A stretch of 64,000 bases of DNA. It comes from an uncultured Eubacteriales bacterium (GTDB taxonomy: Bacteria > Bacillota > Clostridia > Oscillospirales > Acutalibacteraceae). Within the stretch, counting starts at the first letter, position 1. Each line of letters opens with the position of its first letter. A program made the translations under genes and the position numbers. The stretch lies in NCBI GenBank assembly GCA_934695425.1, contig CAKUVH010000005.1, positions 19,878 through 83,877 of the forward strand. The letters run 5' to 3'. This document shows, in pieces, positions 33,952-45,799 of this stretch. Below the pieces are notes generated by a model. The model saw nothing but the letters and a program-made list of their open reading frames with translations, had not been told where the DNA came from and made no database searches.

Positions 33952-36762
33952 TTATAATTTTAAATATTTTCCGGTATAAGAATGAGAATTTTTAGAAATT
34001 TCTTCCGGCGTTCCTTCAGCAACTACTTCTCCGCCGTTTTCTCCGCCTTCCGGCCCTAAATCAATTATATAGTCGCATGTTTTTATAAGGTCAATATTAT
34101 GCTCTATCAATAGTATTGTATTACCTGATGATACTAATTTTTGTAGTACATCCGAAAGTTTGTGAACGTCTGCAATATGAAGTCCTGTAGTGGGTTCATC
34201 CAATATATAAAATGTTTTTCCTGTCGAGCGTTTTGAAAGTTCTGTTGCCAGTTTAACACGTTGGGCTTCTCCGCCGGATAAAGTTGTGGCGGATTGACCT
34301 AATTTTATATAACCCAGTCCAACTTCAGAAAGAGTATCCAGCTTCTTTTTTATTCGGGGAATATTTTCGAAAAATTTTCTTGCTTCGTCAACAGTCATGT
34401 TTAGAACGTCACTTATATCTTTATCTTTGTATTTTATAGTCAATGTTTCATTGCTGTATCTTTTTCCTTTGCACACCTCGCACGGAACATATATATCGGA
34501 AAGAAAATGCATTTCTATTTTTATTATCCCGTCTCCTTGGCACGCTTCGCATCGACCTCCTTTTACATTAAAAGAAAATCTTCCGCTTTTGTATCCTTTT
34601 GCTTTAGCTTCGGTTGTAGAAGCAAACAATTCTCTTATATCTGTGAATAATCCGGTATAAGTTGCAGGATTTGAACGTGGGGTTCTTCCTATAGGTGCTT
34701 GACTGATATCTATAACTTTATCTAAATATTCAGTGCCTAAAATGTTTTTGTGCTTTCCCGGGATGTTCTTGGCTTTATTTAATACTACTGATAGCTTTTT
34801 ATAAATTATTTCATTGACCAGTGTAGATTTTCCCGAACCTGATACGCCGGTAACTCCTGTTATTGTGCCGAGCGGAATTTTTACGTTTATATTTTTTAGA
34901 TTATTTTCAGAAGCTCCTTGTATTTCTAAAAATTTTCCGTTTCCTTTTCTCCTGGTTTTGGGAATCGGAATGTATTTTTTATGACTTAAATATTGTCCGG
35001 TAATAGAATTAGGGCATTTTTTAATATCATCTATAGTTCCCGCACAGACAATTTCTCCGCCGTTCACTCCCGAACCGGGTCCGACGTCTACGATATAATC
35101 AGCGGCGTACATTGTGTCTTCGTCGTGTTCAACTACAATAACGCTGTTGCCGCTGTTTCTTAAATTTTTAAGGGCAGATATCAATTTTTGATTATCTCTT
35201 TGATGAAGTCCTATACTGGGCTCGTCCAAAACGTATAGAACGCCCATTAAAGCGGACCCTATTTGAGTTGCAAGCCGTATTCTTTGGCTTTCTCCTCCTG
35301 ATAAAGTCCCCGATGATCTTGCGAGCGTAAGGTATTCAAGACCTACATTTTTAAGGAACGTGAGTCTGTTTTTTATTTCTTTTAAAATCGGAGCTGCTAT
35401 TACAGAAGATTTTTCGGGTAATTTTAAATTTTCAAAGAATTCTAAAGATTTAGTTACCGACATTTTGCAAAGCTCGGCTATATTTAATCCACCGACAGTT
35501 ACTGACAGAGAAATAGGGGAGAGCCTATCTCCGTGACAATGGTCACAAGGAATTTCGTTCATAAATGACTCTATTTCTTGTTTTATCCAAGCGCTTTTCG
35601 TTTCTCGAAATCTTCTTTCCAAGTTCGGAATTATACCTTCAAATTTATTTTTATACATGGTTTTCCCGAAAGCGGTTTCTTTCACAAGGTCCAAAGACTC
35701 TCCTTTTGTTCCGTAAAGAACTGCATTTAAAGCTTCTTTCGGCAGGTCGCTTATAGGAGTGTCTAAAGAAAAATTATACTTTTTTGCCAGTGCTTTAAAA
35801 TACATATTTGCAATGGAATTACCTTCCATAGACCAGCCGCTGCCTTTAATTCCTCCTTGGTTTATCGATTTGGAAGTGTCAGGTACGATAAGCTTTTCGT
35901 CAATTTTTAAAAATATTCCAAGCCCTGTGCATTTTTTGCATGCTCCAAACGGACTGTTAAAAGAAAACATTCTGGGTTCCAATTTTTCGGTTGCAATATT
36001 ATGTTCAGGGCATGCCAAATTTTTGGAAAATAGTATGTCGTCTTTCATGTCCACATTTACGACAATTATTCCTCCGGACATGTTTGCTGCGGTTTCGACA
36101 GCTTCAGCGATTCTTGATTTATACTCTTTTTTTATCACTATTCTGTCCACTACTATGTCGATATTGTGTTTTTGATTTTTGGAAAGGACTATATTTTCCG
36201 CTAGATCACGTATTTCTCCATCCACACGAACTCTTACGAAGCCTTCTTTTTTAGCAACATCAAGTTTTTTGCCATGTTCTCCTTTTTCGCCCCTTACGAT
36301 AGGTGACATAATTTGTATTTTTTTGTTATCACCCATATTTAAAATTTTATCAACAATTTGATCGACGGTTTGGCTGGTTATTTCTCTTTTGCAAATGGGG
36401 CAGTGAGGAATCCCTGTTCTGGCATATAAAAGCCTTAGATAGTCGTATATTTCTGTGACTGTTCCAACTGTTGAACGAGGATTTTTAGATGTTGTTTTTT
36501 GGTCAATAGAAATAGCCGGCGAAAGGCCTTCTATACTTTCTACGTCAGGTTTATCCATCTGACCCAAAAATTGCCGCGCATAAGAAGAAAGAGATTCCAT
36601 ATATCTTCGTTGACCCTCTGCATATATGGTGTCAAACGCAAGAGAAGATTTTCCTGAACCTGATAAACCCGTAAATACTACTAATTTATCTCTTGGAACT
36701 TTTAAACTTACATTTTTTAAATTGTGGACTTTTGCTCCTTTTATAATTATATCTTTTTGCAT
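33952..36762 (-). CDS. uvrA: Excinuclease ABC subunit A
   Basis: This is the damage-recognition ATPase of nucleotide-excision repair. I chose ATG 36762, 8 bases after AGGAG; the GTG at 36771 overlaps that site. The 936 residues hold two ABC modules: [14 protein letters not shown] near the N-terminus and [14 protein letters not shown] near residue 640, each with its LSGGE signature. Zinc clusters [16 protein letters not shown] and the C-terminal CEACQGDG...CEVCKGKRY are present. It lies 16 bases after uvrB, forming the usual uvrB-uvrA operon. Confidence 0.97.
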   Translation of the reverse strand: MQKDIIIKGAKVHNLKNVSLKVPRDKLVVFTGLSGSGKSSLAFDTIYAEGQRRYMESLSSYARQFLGQMDKPDVESIEGLSPAISIDQKTTSKNPRSTVGTVTEIYDYLRLLYARTGIPHCPICKREITSQTVDQIVDKILNMGDNKKIQIMSPIVRGEKGEHGKKLDVAKKEGFVRVRVDGEIRDLAENIVLSKNQKHNIDIVVDRIVIKKEYKSRIAEAVETAANMSGGIIVVNVDMKDDILFSKNLACPEHNIATEKLEPRMFSFNSPFGACKKCTGLGIFLKIDEKLIVPDTSKSINQGGIKGSGWSMEGNSIANMYFKALAKKYNFSLDTPISDLPKEALNAVLYGTKGESLDLVKETAFGKTMYKNKFEGIIPNLERRFRETKSAWIKQEIESFMNEIPCDHCHGDRLSPISLSVTVGGLNIAELCKMSVTKSLEFFENLKLPEKSSVIAAPILKEIKNRLTFLKNVGLEYLTLARSSGTLSGGESQRIRLATQIGSALMGVLYVLDEPSIGLHQRDNQKLISALKNLRNSGNSVIVVEHDEDTMYAADYIVDVGPGSGVNGGEIVCAGTIDDIKKCPNSITGQYLSHKKYIPIPKTRRKGNGKFLEIQGASENNLKNINVKIPLGTITGVTGVSGSGKSTLVNEIIYKKLSVVLNKAKNIPGKHKNILGTEYLDKVIDISQAPIGRTPRSNPATYTGLFTDIRELFASTTEAKAKGYKSGRFSFNVKGGRCEACQGDGIIKIEMHFLSDIYVPCEVCKGKRYSNETLTIKYKDKDISDVLNMTVDEARKFFENIPRIKKKLDTLSEVGLGYIKLGQSATTLSGGEAQRVKLATELSKRSTGKTFYILDEPTTGLHIADVHKLSDVLQKLVSSGNTILLIEHNIDLIKTCDYIIDLGPEGGENGGEVVAEGTPEEISKNSHSYTGKYLKL

Positions 36763-36778
36763 ATGTTTCACTCCTTGA

Positions 36779-38737
36779 TTAAGAATTTTTTATTTTTTGA
36801 ATTTGGTCTCTCAAGAATGCAGCATGTTCAAATTCCAACATCTGTGCTGCCAGTTTCATTTCTTTTGAAAGGTCTTTTAAAATTATTTCTTTTTCTTTTT
36901 TGCTTAAACTTGCGTAAGAATCTTTTTTATTGCCATTGCTTTTTTGGGATATTTCCAGTATTTCGGTCACTTTTTTGTTTATTGTTTTAGGTACGATATT
37001 GTTTTTTTCATTGTATTCAGATTGTATTTTTCTTCTTCTTTCGGTTTCTCTAATGGCTTGCTCCATAGAAGGCGTAACTTCATCCGCATACATTATAACA
37101 TATCCGTCCGAGTTTCTTGCTGCTCGTCCGATAGTTTGGATAAGAGAACGCGATGAACGTAAGAACCCTTCTTTATCGGCATCGAGTATAGCAACTAAAG
37201 ATACCTCGGGAATGTCAAGGCCTTCTCTAAGTAAATTTATTCCTACAAGAACATCTATTTGCCCCAGCCTCAAATTTCTTATTATTTCCATTCTTTCTAT
37301 TGTATCGATGTCGCTGTGCATATAAGTTACTTTTATCCCGGCGTCTTTTAAGTAAGAAGTCAAATTTTCAGCCATTTTTTTGGTGAGTGTAGTGACCAAC
37401 ACCCTTTCATTTTTTGCTGTTCTTGAATTTATCTCAGAAATTAAATCTTCGATTTGACCATCTGTCGGCCTGACCGAAATTATAGGGTCTAGAAGGCCTG
37501 TCGGACGTATCACTTGCTCGACTACATTTTTACTTTTTTCCAGTTCGAAATCTCCCGGAGTAGCACTTACGAAAATTACTTGATTAATTTTAGAGTAGAA
37601 TTCATCAAAATTCATCGGCCGGTTGTCGTATGCCGAAGGCAACCTGAATCCGTATTCTATTAAGTTTTCTTTCCTGGCTCTGTCTCCTGCATACATAGCC
37701 CTTACTTGAGGCAAAGTTACATGCGATTCATCTATGAACATTAAAAAATCATCTGGGAAATAATCAAATAATGTGGTAGGGGTGCTACCCGGCTCTCTGC
37801 CTGTTAATACTCTCGAATAGTTTTCGATGCCTTTACAGAAGCCGATTTCTTTTAACATTTCTGTGTCGTAATTAACTCTTTCTGTTATTCTTTGGGCTTC
37901 AATAAGTTTACCTTGGCTTCTAAAGTAATTTGCTCTTTCATCGGCCTCTTGTTTTAATTTTTTTATTGCAACTTCAAGTTTTTCTGGAGGGACTATATAA
38001 TGCGATGCAGGGTAGATTGCAATGTGTTTTAAATTTGATATTACGTTCCCGGTTACCGGATTTATTTCGGAAATTTTTTCGATATAATCTCCAAAAAATT
38101 CAACCCTTATAACTTTATCATTTGAGTTTGCAGGGAAAATTTCTACTACATCTCCTCTGACTCTAAATCGGTTTCTTCTTAGGTCGACGTCGTTTCTTTC
38201 ATATTGAAGTTTTGTAAGCTTTCTAATCAGCGAATCTCGACTTTTTTCGGTGTCGGGTCTTAAAGAAATTACCATGGATTTGTAATCTATAGGGCTTCCC
38301 AAGCTGTATATGCATGACACGCTGGAAACAATTATAACATCATTTCTTTCCGACAAAGCCGATGTCGCCGAGTGCCTTAATTTATCTATCTCGTCGTTAA
38401 TTGACGAGTCTTTTTCTATATATGTGTCTGTGGAAGCAATATAGGATTCCGGCTGATAATAATCATAATAGGAAACAAAATATTCCACGGCATTATCAGG
38501 AAAAAAAGATTTAAATTCCGAGCAGAGCTGCGCAGCCAATGTTTTATTATGAGCTAATATCAATGTTGGCTTTTGAACCTTTTCTATTATATTGGCCATG
38601 GTAAAAGTTTTCCCTGAACCGGTTACTCCCAAAAGAGTCTGTTCTTTATAACCGTTTTCTATGCCTTTGGAAAGGGACTCTACTGCATGTTCCTGGTCTC
38701 CGCAAAGCTTAAAGTCAGATTTTATTTTAAAATTCAT
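36779..38737 (-). CDS. uvrB: Excinuclease ABC subunit B
   Basis: This helicase-like subunit verifies DNA damage and recruits UvrC. The 652 residues include Walker [14 protein letters not shown], the beta-hairpin region [25 protein letters not shown], the helicase motif [16 protein letters not shown] and the C-terminal UVR domain ([20 protein letters not shown]) that contacts UvrC. The ribosome site AGGAGG is strong. It heads the uvrBA operon and is divergent from the ABC-exporter genes. Confidence 0.97.
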   Translation of the reverse strand: MNFKIKSDFKLCGDQEHAVESLSKGIENGYKEQTLLGVTGSGKTFTMANIIEKVQKPTLILAHNKTLAAQLCSEFKSFFPDNAVEYFVSYYDYYQPESYIASTDTYIEKDSSINDEIDKLRHSATSALSERNDVIIVSSVSCIYSLGSPIDYKSMVISLRPDTEKSRDSLIRKLTKLQYERNDVDLRRNRFRVRGDVVEIFPANSNDKVIRVEFFGDYIEKISEINPVTGNVISNLKHIAIYPASHYIVPPEKLEVAIKKLKQEADERANYFRSQGKLIEAQRITERVNYDTEMLKEIGFCKGIENYSRVLTGREPGSTPTTLFDYFPDDFLMFIDESHVTLPQVRAMYAGDRARKENLIEYGFRLPSAYDNRPMNFDEFYSKINQVIFVSATPGDFELEKSKNVVEQVIRPTGLLDPIISVRPTDGQIEDLISEINSRTAKNERVLVTTLTKKMAENLTSYLKDAGIKVTYMHSDIDTIERMEIIRNLRLGQIDVLVGINLLREGLDIPEVSLVAILDADKEGFLRSSRSLIQTIGRAARNSDGYVIMYADEVTPSMEQAIRETERRRKIQSEYNEKNNIVPKTINKKVTEILEISQKSNGNKKDSYASLSKKEKEIILKDLSKEMKLAAQMLEFEHAAFLRDQIQKIKNS

Positions 38738-38770
38738 TTGTGTACCTCCTCTTTGTTTGTAATTTAGTTG

Positions 38771-38799
38771 TTGAAAATAAATATATAACTTAGTATAAT
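38771..38799 (+). promoter_or_regulatory. Promoter of the ABC exporter operon
   Basis: TTGAAA (38771-38776), 17 bases, TATAAT (38794-38799), about 50 bases before the TTG start. Confidence 0.7.
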
Positions 38800-38851
38800 C
38801 TGTATAATACAGTCTAATACATTTTACTACATAGGTAAAGGAGTGTAAAAT

Positions 38852-39586
38852 TTGATAGAAATTAATAACATAAGCAAGAAATTTAAAGATAAAGAAGTAT
38901 TAAAAAATGTCAAATTTAAGGTTGATGATGGTGAAATTGTAGGCCTTTTGGGAGAAAATGGCGCCGGGAAGTCTACCTTGCTGAGAATAATAAGTACCAT
39001 GCTTATTCCAACTTCAGGAAACGCGAACATAAATGGTACAGACTTAGTTAAATGCCCCGAAGATGTCCGAAAGCAAATCGGAATATTATTCGGAAGCGAA
39101 GTGGGGCTATATGATAGGCTGACGGCAAGAGAAAATTTGGAATATTTTGCAAAATTAAATAACATGAATGCTGATGAAATTAACGACAGAATTAACTATC
39201 TGATTGATAGATTTAAATTCAGAAGTTATGCCGATAAACAAGTATATAATTTTTCTAAAGGCATGAAACAAAAGGTTTCTATAGCTCGTTCAATAGTGCA
39301 TGACCCCGCCGTAATGCTGTTTGACGAACCTGATTCCGGATTGGATTTTAAAGCCTCAAAGATAATATTTGACTTCATGGAAGATTGCAAAAAAGAAGGT
39401 AAATCCATAATATTCTCCAGTCATTCCATGGAAAACATAAAAAATTATTCCGATAGGATAGTCGTCTTGCACAAGGGAGAAATAATCAAAGAATTCAATG
39501 TCGAAGAATACAGGAAAAAGTATACAGACAGAGAAATTAACGATATACTTTTTAATTTGGTTTGTGACGGTGATGATGATGATTAA
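38852..39586 (+). CDS. ABC transporter ATP-binding protein (NatA-like)
   Basis: The 244-residue ATPase starts at TTG 38852 with AAAGGAG eight bases upstream. It has Walker [13 protein letters not shown], the signature [16 protein letters not shown], Walker [13 protein letters not shown] and the switch His (FSSHSM). Sequence style matches the NatA/CcmA subgroup that partners with an ABC-2 permease. The permease gene overlaps its 3' end, so the pair is translationally coupled. Substrate is not evident; NatAB exports sodium in Bacillus. Confidence 0.92.
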   Translation: MIEINNISKKFKDKEVLKNVKFKVDDGEIVGLLGENGAGKSTLLRIISTMLIPTSGNANINGTDLVKCPEDVRKQIGILFGSEVGLYDRLTARENLEYFAKLNNMNADEINDRINYLIDRFKFRSYADKQVYNFSKGMKQKVSIARSIVHDPAVMLFDEPDSGLDFKASKIIFDFMEDCKKEGKSIIFSSHSMENIKNYSDRIVVLHKGEIIKEFNVEEYRKKYTDREINDILFNLVCDGDDDD

Positions 39587-40748
39587 TAATATAATTACTG
39601 TATTTTTAAAAGAACTGAAATGCATGGTACGAGATAAAAAAACTTTTTGGATGATAGCTCTTTTGCCTTTCATATTAGTACCTGTGATGCTTAGTATAAC
39701 TGATTTTTCAGCTAAAAATTTAGAAAATAATATTGGCAAAAATATAAACATCGGGATAAACAGTAAGAATAATACTTTTTATGATTTTTTATCCGTGCAA
39801 AAATCTCTTTCTGTTTTGGAAGTTTCCGATCCTCAAAAATCTTTAAACTCAGGGGAAATTGTCGCTTACATAACTGTTGATGATAACTTAGATGAAAAAT
39901 TTTTGAAGAAAGAAAAATTTGATATTGATATTAAGTATAATGATTCTTCAATTAATTCAAAAATGGCAATGGCTATCTTACCTCAGTATGAATCCACATT
40001 TCGTTACATAAGTGAAAGTTATGATTTTGAAAATATAGACAGTTTTAAGGAAAAAATAAGCTCCGAGCTCGACGTTTCAAACGAATTAGGGTTGGAGTCT
40101 TCGTCAGATAACAGTATAATGTATTTTAATTTGTTAGTTCCTGTTTTACTTGTTATTTATTGTTGGATGGGTTCATCGACGATTGCTGCAGAACTTACGG
40201 CCGGCGAGAAAGAGAAAGGCACTTTGGAACCTCTTTTATCTAATGGCGTGGAAAGAACTGCAATTATTATAGGTAAAATAGCCGCAACCGCTGCTATGGG
40301 TGTTATTAGCGGAATGTCTAATGTTTTGGGATTGGGAGTATATCTCTTGATTTCTTCATCATTTGGAAAAATCGGTATGAGTGTATTTGATTTACTGGCA
40401 CTACTTTTTGTGGCGATTTTAGCTTCTGTGTTCTTTTCCTCTGTAAACATAATGCTGGGAATATATGCAAGGTCTTCAAAAGAAGCCCAGACTTATTTTA
40501 TGCCATCTCTTCTTGTTTATTTGATTCCTACATTTTTTACTTATACTTTGGATATAAGTAAAATAGAATTGAGTCAACTTTGTATCCCGGTTTATAATAT
40601 TATTTGCGTAATAAAAGAAATTATGGCTTCTTCTTTAAATATTATGCACCTTGGAATAGTGACGGCTTGGTTTATTCTGTATATTTCTATTGCGTACTGT
40701 GTGACAATAAAGCTCTTCAAAAGAGAAGATGTTATTTTTAGAATTTAA
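39579..40748 (+). CDS. ABC-2 type permease (NatB-like)
   Basis: The permease partner of the preceding ATPase has about 389 residues. Three consecutive ATG codons (39573-39581) inside the end of the ATPase gene offer the start; the last is used here. It has one N-terminal membrane segment (MIALLPFILVPVML), a large outside loop (about 45-180) and five further membrane helices from LVPVLLVIYCWMG on. The motif ELTAGEKEKGTLEPLLSNGV is typical of NatB/ABC-2 permeases. A terminator follows at 40772. Confidence 0.9.
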   Translation: MINNIITVFLKELKCMVRDKKTFWMIALLPFILVPVMLSITDFSAKNLENNIGKNINIGINSKNNTFYDFLSVQKSLSVLEVSDPQKSLNSGEIVAYITVDDNLDEKFLKKEKFDIDIKYNDSSINSKMAMAILPQYESTFRYISESYDFENIDSFKEKISSELDVSNELGLESSSDNSIMYFNLLVPVLLVIYCWMGSSTIAAELTAGEKEKGTLEPLLSNGVERTAIIIGKIAATAAMGVISGMSNVLGLGVYLLISSSFGKIGMSVFDLLALLFVAILASVFFSSVNIMLGIYARSSKEAQTYFMPSLLVYLIPTFFTYTLDISKIELSQLCIPVYNIICVIKEIMASSLNIMHLGIVTAWFILYISIAYCVTIKLFKREDVIFRI

Positions 40749-40771
40749 TAAATATATTGATATTTACTTTA

Positions 40772-40803
40772 AAAAATCAGATAATTAATTTATCTGATTT
40801 TTA
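40772..40803 (+). terminator. Terminator of the ABC exporter operon
   Basis: AAAAATCAGATAA pairs with TTATCTGATTTTT around a short AT loop. Confidence 0.8.
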
Positions 40804-40823
40804 GTTTTACAGAAAGGATAATT

Positions 40824-41534
40824 GTGTTGAAAGACAGATTTTTTCGTACAGGATTGTTAATAGGCGAGAAAGCTTTGAATAAATTAAAGAAAAGCAAAGT
40901 TGCGGTTTTTGGCCTCGGCGGTGTGGGCTCGTACGTAACCGAAGCTTTGGCTCGCTCAGGAATAGGAAGCATGGATATTTTTGACGGAGATGTTGTTGAT
41001 ATTACTAATATTAACCGTCAAATTATCGCTCTTGAATCTACAATAGGAATGCCTAAAGCCGAGGTATCCAAAAAAAGAATAAAAGACATTAATCCAAGTA
41101 TAGATATTAAATCTTATAATTGCTTTTTTAATAAAGACAATCAGCATGATTTTGATTTTTCAAAATACGATTATGTTGTAGATGCGATTGATATGGTTTC
41201 TTCAAAACTTCTTCTTGTGAAAATATGCAAAGATTTAAATGTCCCTATTATAAGTTCTATGGGCACAGGGAATAAACTAAATCCTATGCTTTTGAAAGTA
41301 AAAGATATATATTCTACTTCTAATTGTCCCTTGGCAAGAGTTATGAGAAGAGAGCTCAGAAAAATGTCAGTTAAAAGTTTGAAAGTGGTTTGTTCGGATG
41401 AAATACCTTCTTACACTCCGAAATCAGACGAAGATAATCCGGGAAAAAGAGTTAATTCCAGCATTTCTTTCGTTCCTTCCGTTGCAGGTTTGATTATAGC
41501 CGGTGAAGTAATTAAAGATTTAATTAACAAATAA
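40824..41534 (+). CDS. tcdA: ThiF/TcdA-family tRNA-modifying dehydratase
   Basis: The 236-residue E1-like enzyme has the nucleotide-binding GLGGVGSYVTEALARSG, the catalytic-site DITNINRQ segment, and the Rossmann end VVDAIDM. The layout FRTGLLIGEKALNKL at the start and the C-terminal PGKRVNSSISFVPSVAGL fit TcdA (CsdL), which cyclises t6A at tRNA position 37. ThiF and MoeB have the same core, but no thi or moa gene is nearby. Start could be GTG 40824 or TTG 40827. It precedes recJ by 21 bases. Confidence 0.85.
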   Translation: MLKDRFFRTGLLIGEKALNKLKKSKVAVFGLGGVGSYVTEALARSGIGSMDIFDGDVVDITNINRQIIALESTIGMPKAEVSKKRIKDINPSIDIKSYNCFFNKDNQHDFDFSKYDYVVDAIDMVSSKLLLVKICKDLNVPIISSMGTGNKLNPMLLKVKDIYSTSNCPLARVMRRELRKMSVKSLKVVCSDEIPSYTPKSDEDNPGKRVNSSISFVPSVAGLIIAGEVIKDLINK

Positions 41535-41555
41535 TGCGTAAAAGGAGTGAATCAT

Positions 41556-43601
41556 ATGGCAGGAATTATTGAATGGAATTATAAAAACATAGACAGAGAA
41601 AAAATTATTGACCTCGCTATAAAATGCAATATCCCGTTTGTTTCGGCCGCAATTATGTACGCTCGCGGAATTACTTCCGAGGAAAGTGTGTTTACTTTTT
41701 TAAAAGATTCATACGAACCTAATCCTAAAAGTTTATTTGAAATTCCTGACATGGATAAAGCTGTCTCGCGATTAAAAAGAGCAATTAAAGACCATGAAAA
41801 AATTTGTATTTATGGAGACTATGATGCCGATGGAGTTACTTCTACAGCGTTGATGTTTTTGTACCTCAAAGAGAAAAAAGCTGATGTATTTTATTATATT
41901 CCCAGCCGTGAAAAAGACGGATATGGATTAAATGTTCAAGTTATAGATTATTTGAAATCTCAGGGCACAAAGTTAATATTTACTGTAGATAACGGTATAT
42001 CGGCATTTAATGAAATATCTTATGCGAACAGTATAGGCTTGGATGTAGTAGTGACGGATCATCACAGGGTACCCGAAAATTTGCCGCCTGCTGTTGCTCT
42101 TGTGGATATGTTTAGAGAAGGTTGTAATTTAAAAGAGAAAAATTTTGCCGGTGTGGGTATAGCTTTTAAAGTTGTAGAAGCCATGGAGCAAAATAATTTC
42201 GATAGGGATAAGTACATTGATTTTGTAACGCTTGGGACCATCGGAGATTCTATCGAACTTTTTGGCGAAACCAGAAGTATTGTAAAAAAAGGTGTACAAG
42301 TAATAAAAAATTCAAATAAGCCCGGGATAAAATCTTTAATAAATGTCGCAGGTTTGAACGGAAAGAATTTTGATACAACGTCGGTGGCTTTTTGTTTGGT
42401 TCCGCGTATAAACGCAAGCGGAAGAATGGGTGACGCTTCTTTGGCACTTAAATTGCTCATTAGCGGTACGGAAAAAGAAGCGGAACAATTGGCGTTTGAA
42501 CTAAACGAGATGAATGTAAAAAGAAAAGAAATAGAAAACGAGATTTTTGATTCAGTTGAAGAGCTTTTAAGCACAGAGCCTACAAGAAAATATGAAAAGG
42601 TTATAATCGCAGAAGGTGACGGTTGGCACCGCGGAGTCCTTGGAATAGTGGCATCACGAATCACTCAAAAATATGGAAAACCTACTATACTTATTTCGCT
42701 GAACGATGAAGAAGCCACAGCTTCTTGCCGAAGTATACCCGGATTTTCAATCCATAATTTAATATCTATGTGTTCCGATTTAGTCGACAGATTTGGCGGA
42801 CACCCCATGGCGGCAGGTATAAATTTAAAATCCAAAAATGTAGAAAAATTTAAAGATAAAATTTTAAAAACAATTGCCGATATGGATGTTCCGTATTCTA
42901 AATTAGAAATAGATTTGGCTGTTAATCCATCCAAGGTAACAAGTAAAATTTTAAATGATATAAATATTTTAAAACCGTTCGGAGTGGGCAATCCCGAACC
43001 CATATTTGCTTTGAATGATATGAAACTGAAAAAAATAACGCCTCTTAGCAAAGGAATGCATACTAAAATTATTGTTGAACGAGAAAACTCTTCTCTCGAA
43101 GTGCTTTGCTTTAATCAAAAAACAGACGAATTTCTGTATGACGAAGGCGAAATTGTCGATGTCGCCGTCACATTCAGCAAAAACGATTATCGAGGAATTT
43201 CAAGATTATCTTCGATGCTGATTAATATTAAGCTTTCGGGGCTTGAATTTAAAAGAGTGATAGAATGCAAAAAATGTTACGAAAAATTTAAACGAGGTGA
43301 AAAATTATCCAAGAAAGAGACAGAGTTTTTAACCCCCACTCGAGATGATTTTGTAGCGGTATATAAATATTTTCTAAAGCGAAAAAATATTATTACAAGA
43401 GCAGATATTTTAAGCTACCGAATATTTAAAGATGCATCATATTTTGGAAAAATATGTATTATATCAGACGTACTTAAAGAGCAGAATCTTATAAATTTGG
43501 TTAAGAATTCAGATGAATTGAAAATAACAATCAACGAAATCAAAGACAAAGTTGATTTAAATAAATCAAAAATAATGATGCTTTTGAAAGGGGAAATATA
43601 A
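41556..43601 (+). CDS. recJ: Single-strand DNA exonuclease RecJ
   Basis: This 5'-3' exonuclease acts in recombination and repair. ATG 41556 follows AAAGGAG by 8 bases (the GTG nine bases earlier overlaps that site), giving 681 residues. DHH-type motifs are clear: YGDYDADGVTSTAL, the DHHRVPENLPPA box, ASGRMGDA, and the DHHA1 signature FGGHPMAAG at about residue 415. An OB-fold region follows, and the last 120 residues are a charged extension found in Firmicutes RecJ. The stop is 2 bases before rel, so the two are coupled. Confidence 0.95.
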   Translation: MAGIIEWNYKNIDREKIIDLAIKCNIPFVSAAIMYARGITSEESVFTFLKDSYEPNPKSLFEIPDMDKAVSRLKRAIKDHEKICIYGDYDADGVTSTALMFLYLKEKKADVFYYIPSREKDGYGLNVQVIDYLKSQGTKLIFTVDNGISAFNEISYANSIGLDVVVTDHHRVPENLPPAVALVDMFREGCNLKEKNFAGVGIAFKVVEAMEQNNFDRDKYIDFVTLGTIGDSIELFGETRSIVKKGVQVIKNSNKPGIKSLINVAGLNGKNFDTTSVAFCLVPRINASGRMGDASLALKLLISGTEKEAEQLAFELNEMNVKRKEIENEIFDSVEELLSTEPTRKYEKVIIAEGDGWHRGVLGIVASRITQKYGKPTILISLNDEEATASCRSIPGFSIHNLISMCSDLVDRFGGHPMAAGINLKSKNVEKFKDKILKTIADMDVPYSKLEIDLAVNPSKVTSKILNDINILKPFGVGNPEPIFALNDMKLKKITPLSKGMHTKIIVERENSSLEVLCFNQKTDEFLYDEGEIVDVAVTFSKNDYRGISRLSSMLINIKLSGLEFKRVIECKKCYEKFKRGEKLSKKETEFLTPTRDDFVAVYKYFLKRKNIITRADILSYRIFKDASYFGKICIISDVLKEQNLINLVKNSDELKITINEIKDKVDLNKSKIMMLLKGEI

Positions 43602-43603
43602 TT

Positions 43604-45799
43604 ATGTCAATTGAACGCAATTATAATACCTATGAGGAACTTTTAAACCTTATAAAAAAGAGCGGTAAAAATTATGACCTTGAAATACTGGAAAAAGCAT
43701 ATAAATACGCTTGTAAAGCTCATAAAAATCAAAAAAGAGTTTCGGGAATAGATTATATTTTTCACCCTGTTTCGGTAGCTTATATTTTGGTAGAACTAGG
43801 TATGGATACTCCTACGGTTGCGGCAGCGCTGCTTCATGATGTTATTGAAGATACCGAAATTACAAAAGATGATATCGTAAAAAATTTTGGTGAAGAAATA
43901 GCCTCCCTGGTTGATGGTGTAACCAAATTAAGAAAAATGCCCTCCTCATCTCGAGAAGAAGAACAAGCAGAAAATGTAAGAAAAATTCTTTTGGCGACTT
44001 CTCAGGACATAAGAGTAATAATGGTTAAACTCGCAGACAGACTTCAAAATATGAGAACTATCGAGTGCATGCCTATGCAAAAAAGGCGCGATAAAGCTCT
44101 TCAAAATATGGAAGTTTTTGCTCCTATAGCACATCGTTTGGGAATTCGAACCATGAAAGATGAACTCGAAGATCTCTCTTTAAAATGCCTGGATCCTATC
44201 GCGTATGCAGAAGTAGAAGATTCTTTGGCTTTGCGCAAGGATGACCGTGAAAAGTTTATAAATTTAATAAAAAAACGCATTATGGACAGAGTTCAAAAAT
44301 TTATTCCGGATGTATACATCGAAGGAAGAGTAAAAAGTGCCAACGAAATATACAAAAAGATGTTCATAAAGGGCAGGGCGATGGATCAAATATACGATAT
44401 ATACGCTGTCAGAATTATAGTGAACACAATTAATGATTGTTATAATGTTTTTGGAATAGTTCATGATATGTTTCAGCCGATTCCTAGTCGATTTAAAGAC
44501 TATATTTCTACTCCAAAACCTAATATGTATCAATCTTTACATACTACAGTTCTGAGCAAAGAAGGCATTCCTTTTGAGATTCAAATAAGAACCTGGGAAA
44601 TGCACCGAACTGCCGAATACGGTATAGCTGCACACTGGAAATATAAACTCGGAATTTCTGGGAAAGATAATTCTTGGATGCGCTCTTTATCTTGGGTAAG
44701 AAAGCTTTTGGATAATCATAAAGACATGGAAGATATTACCGATGTTATCTGCAATATAAAATCTGATTTGGTGCCTAAAGAAATTTTTATTCTTACCCCC
44801 AAAGGCGATGTTATAAGCTTGCCGACAGGTTCTACAGTTATCGATTTTGCTTACGCAATTCACTCAGAGCTCGGCAATCATATGGTAGGTGCAAAAGTAA
44901 ATAAAAAAATCGTACCTATAAATTATGTTTTAAAAACAGGGGAAATAGTAGACATATTAAGCACCAAAGACCCCGGCAAAGGCCCAAGCAGAGATTGGCT
45001 TAACATAGTTAAAACCAGCGAAGCAAGAAACAAAATAAGGCAATGGTTTAAACGTGAAAGACGAGAAGAAAATATCTTAGAGGGATATAACGAGCTTAAA
45101 CTTGAACTTTCAAAACATAAAATTGATATTCCCGAAGAACAACTTGAAAAATTCTTGGAACCTGTTCTTAAGAAAAATTCATGTAGTTCATTAAAAGATT
45201 TCTTTGCTGCGGTAGGCTACGGAGGAATACAGCTTTGGCGAATAATGCCCAGACTTAAAAATGAATATATAAAAAATTTAAAAGAAGAACAAAAAACACC
45301 TGCATCTTGGAAAGAAGACGAAAAATTTGAATTCAATAAATCTTCTGCAACTCCTGATGGAGTGGTTGTTGAGGGCATTGATGATTGCTTTATAAGATTT
45401 GCAAAATGCTGCAGCCCGCTGCCTGGAGATAAAATTATAGGGTTCATCACAAGAGGCCATGGCGTGACAATACATAAGCGAGATTGCAAGAATATTATCA
45501 ATAATGAAAATGATTCTGAATTCCGTAACAGGTTGCTCTGTTCTTCTTGGGCGAAAGATGTTTCTTCTGATTTCGAAGCCACACTACAAATAAATTCCTG
45601 CGACAGAGAAGAACTTTTGAGCGATATAACTCGTAAAATTAATGCTATGAATTTAAAAATAACATCTTTAAATTCTAAAATTTCTAATGACCAAGCCATA
45701 ATATTCATAACTATTAAAATAAAAAATTTGGAACATATAAAATATGTAATAAATAATTTATTGAGAGTAGACGGAATTTTATCCGTGAAAAGGGTGTGA
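43604..45799 (+). CDS. relA: Bifunctional (p)ppGpp synthetase/hydrolase
   Basis: This stringent-response enzyme has 731 residues. Its N-terminal HD hydrolase shows HPVSVAYILVEL and LLHDVIEDTEIT; the intact HDxxED implies hydrolysis. The synthetase has IYDIYAVRIIV and RFKDYISTPKPNMYQSLHTT. A TGS domain (IFILTPKGDVISLPTGSTVI), the zinc-finger-like CCSPLPGD and a C-terminal ACT domain follow. Gene order recJ-rel-MBL hydrolase is typical of clostridia. It overlaps the next gene by 4 bases. Confidence 0.96.
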   Translation: MSIERNYNTYEELLNLIKKSGKNYDLEILEKAYKYACKAHKNQKRVSGIDYIFHPVSVAYILVELGMDTPTVAAALLHDVIEDTEITKDDIVKNFGEEIASLVDGVTKLRKMPSSSREEEQAENVRKILLATSQDIRVIMVKLADRLQNMRTIECMPMQKRRDKALQNMEVFAPIAHRLGIRTMKDELEDLSLKCLDPIAYAEVEDSLALRKDDREKFINLIKKRIMDRVQKFIPDVYIEGRVKSANEIYKKMFIKGRAMDQIYDIYAVRIIVNTINDCYNVFGIVHDMFQPIPSRFKDYISTPKPNMYQSLHTTVLSKEGIPFEIQIRTWEMHRTAEYGIAAHWKYKLGISGKDNSWMRSLSWVRKLLDNHKDMEDITDVICNIKSDLVPKEIFILTPKGDVISLPTGSTVIDFAYAIHSELGNHMVGAKVNKKIVPINYVLKTGEIVDILSTKDPGKGPSRDWLNIVKTSEARNKIRQWFKRERREENILEGYNELKLELSKHKIDIPEEQLEKFLEPVLKKNSCSSLKDFFAAVGYGGIQLWRIMPRLKNEYIKNLKEEQKTPASWKEDEKFEFNKSSATPDGVVVEGIDDCFIRFAKCCSPLPGDKIIGFITRGHGVTIHKRDCKNIINNENDSEFRNRLLCSSWAKDVSSDFEATLQINSCDREELLSDITRKINAMNLKITSLNSKISNDQAIIFITIKIKNLEHIKYVINNLLRVDGILSVKRV

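Noticed and set aside
35759..36254. Plus-strand open frames opposite uvrA
   Set aside because: They are shadows of a fully conserved uvrA reading frame.
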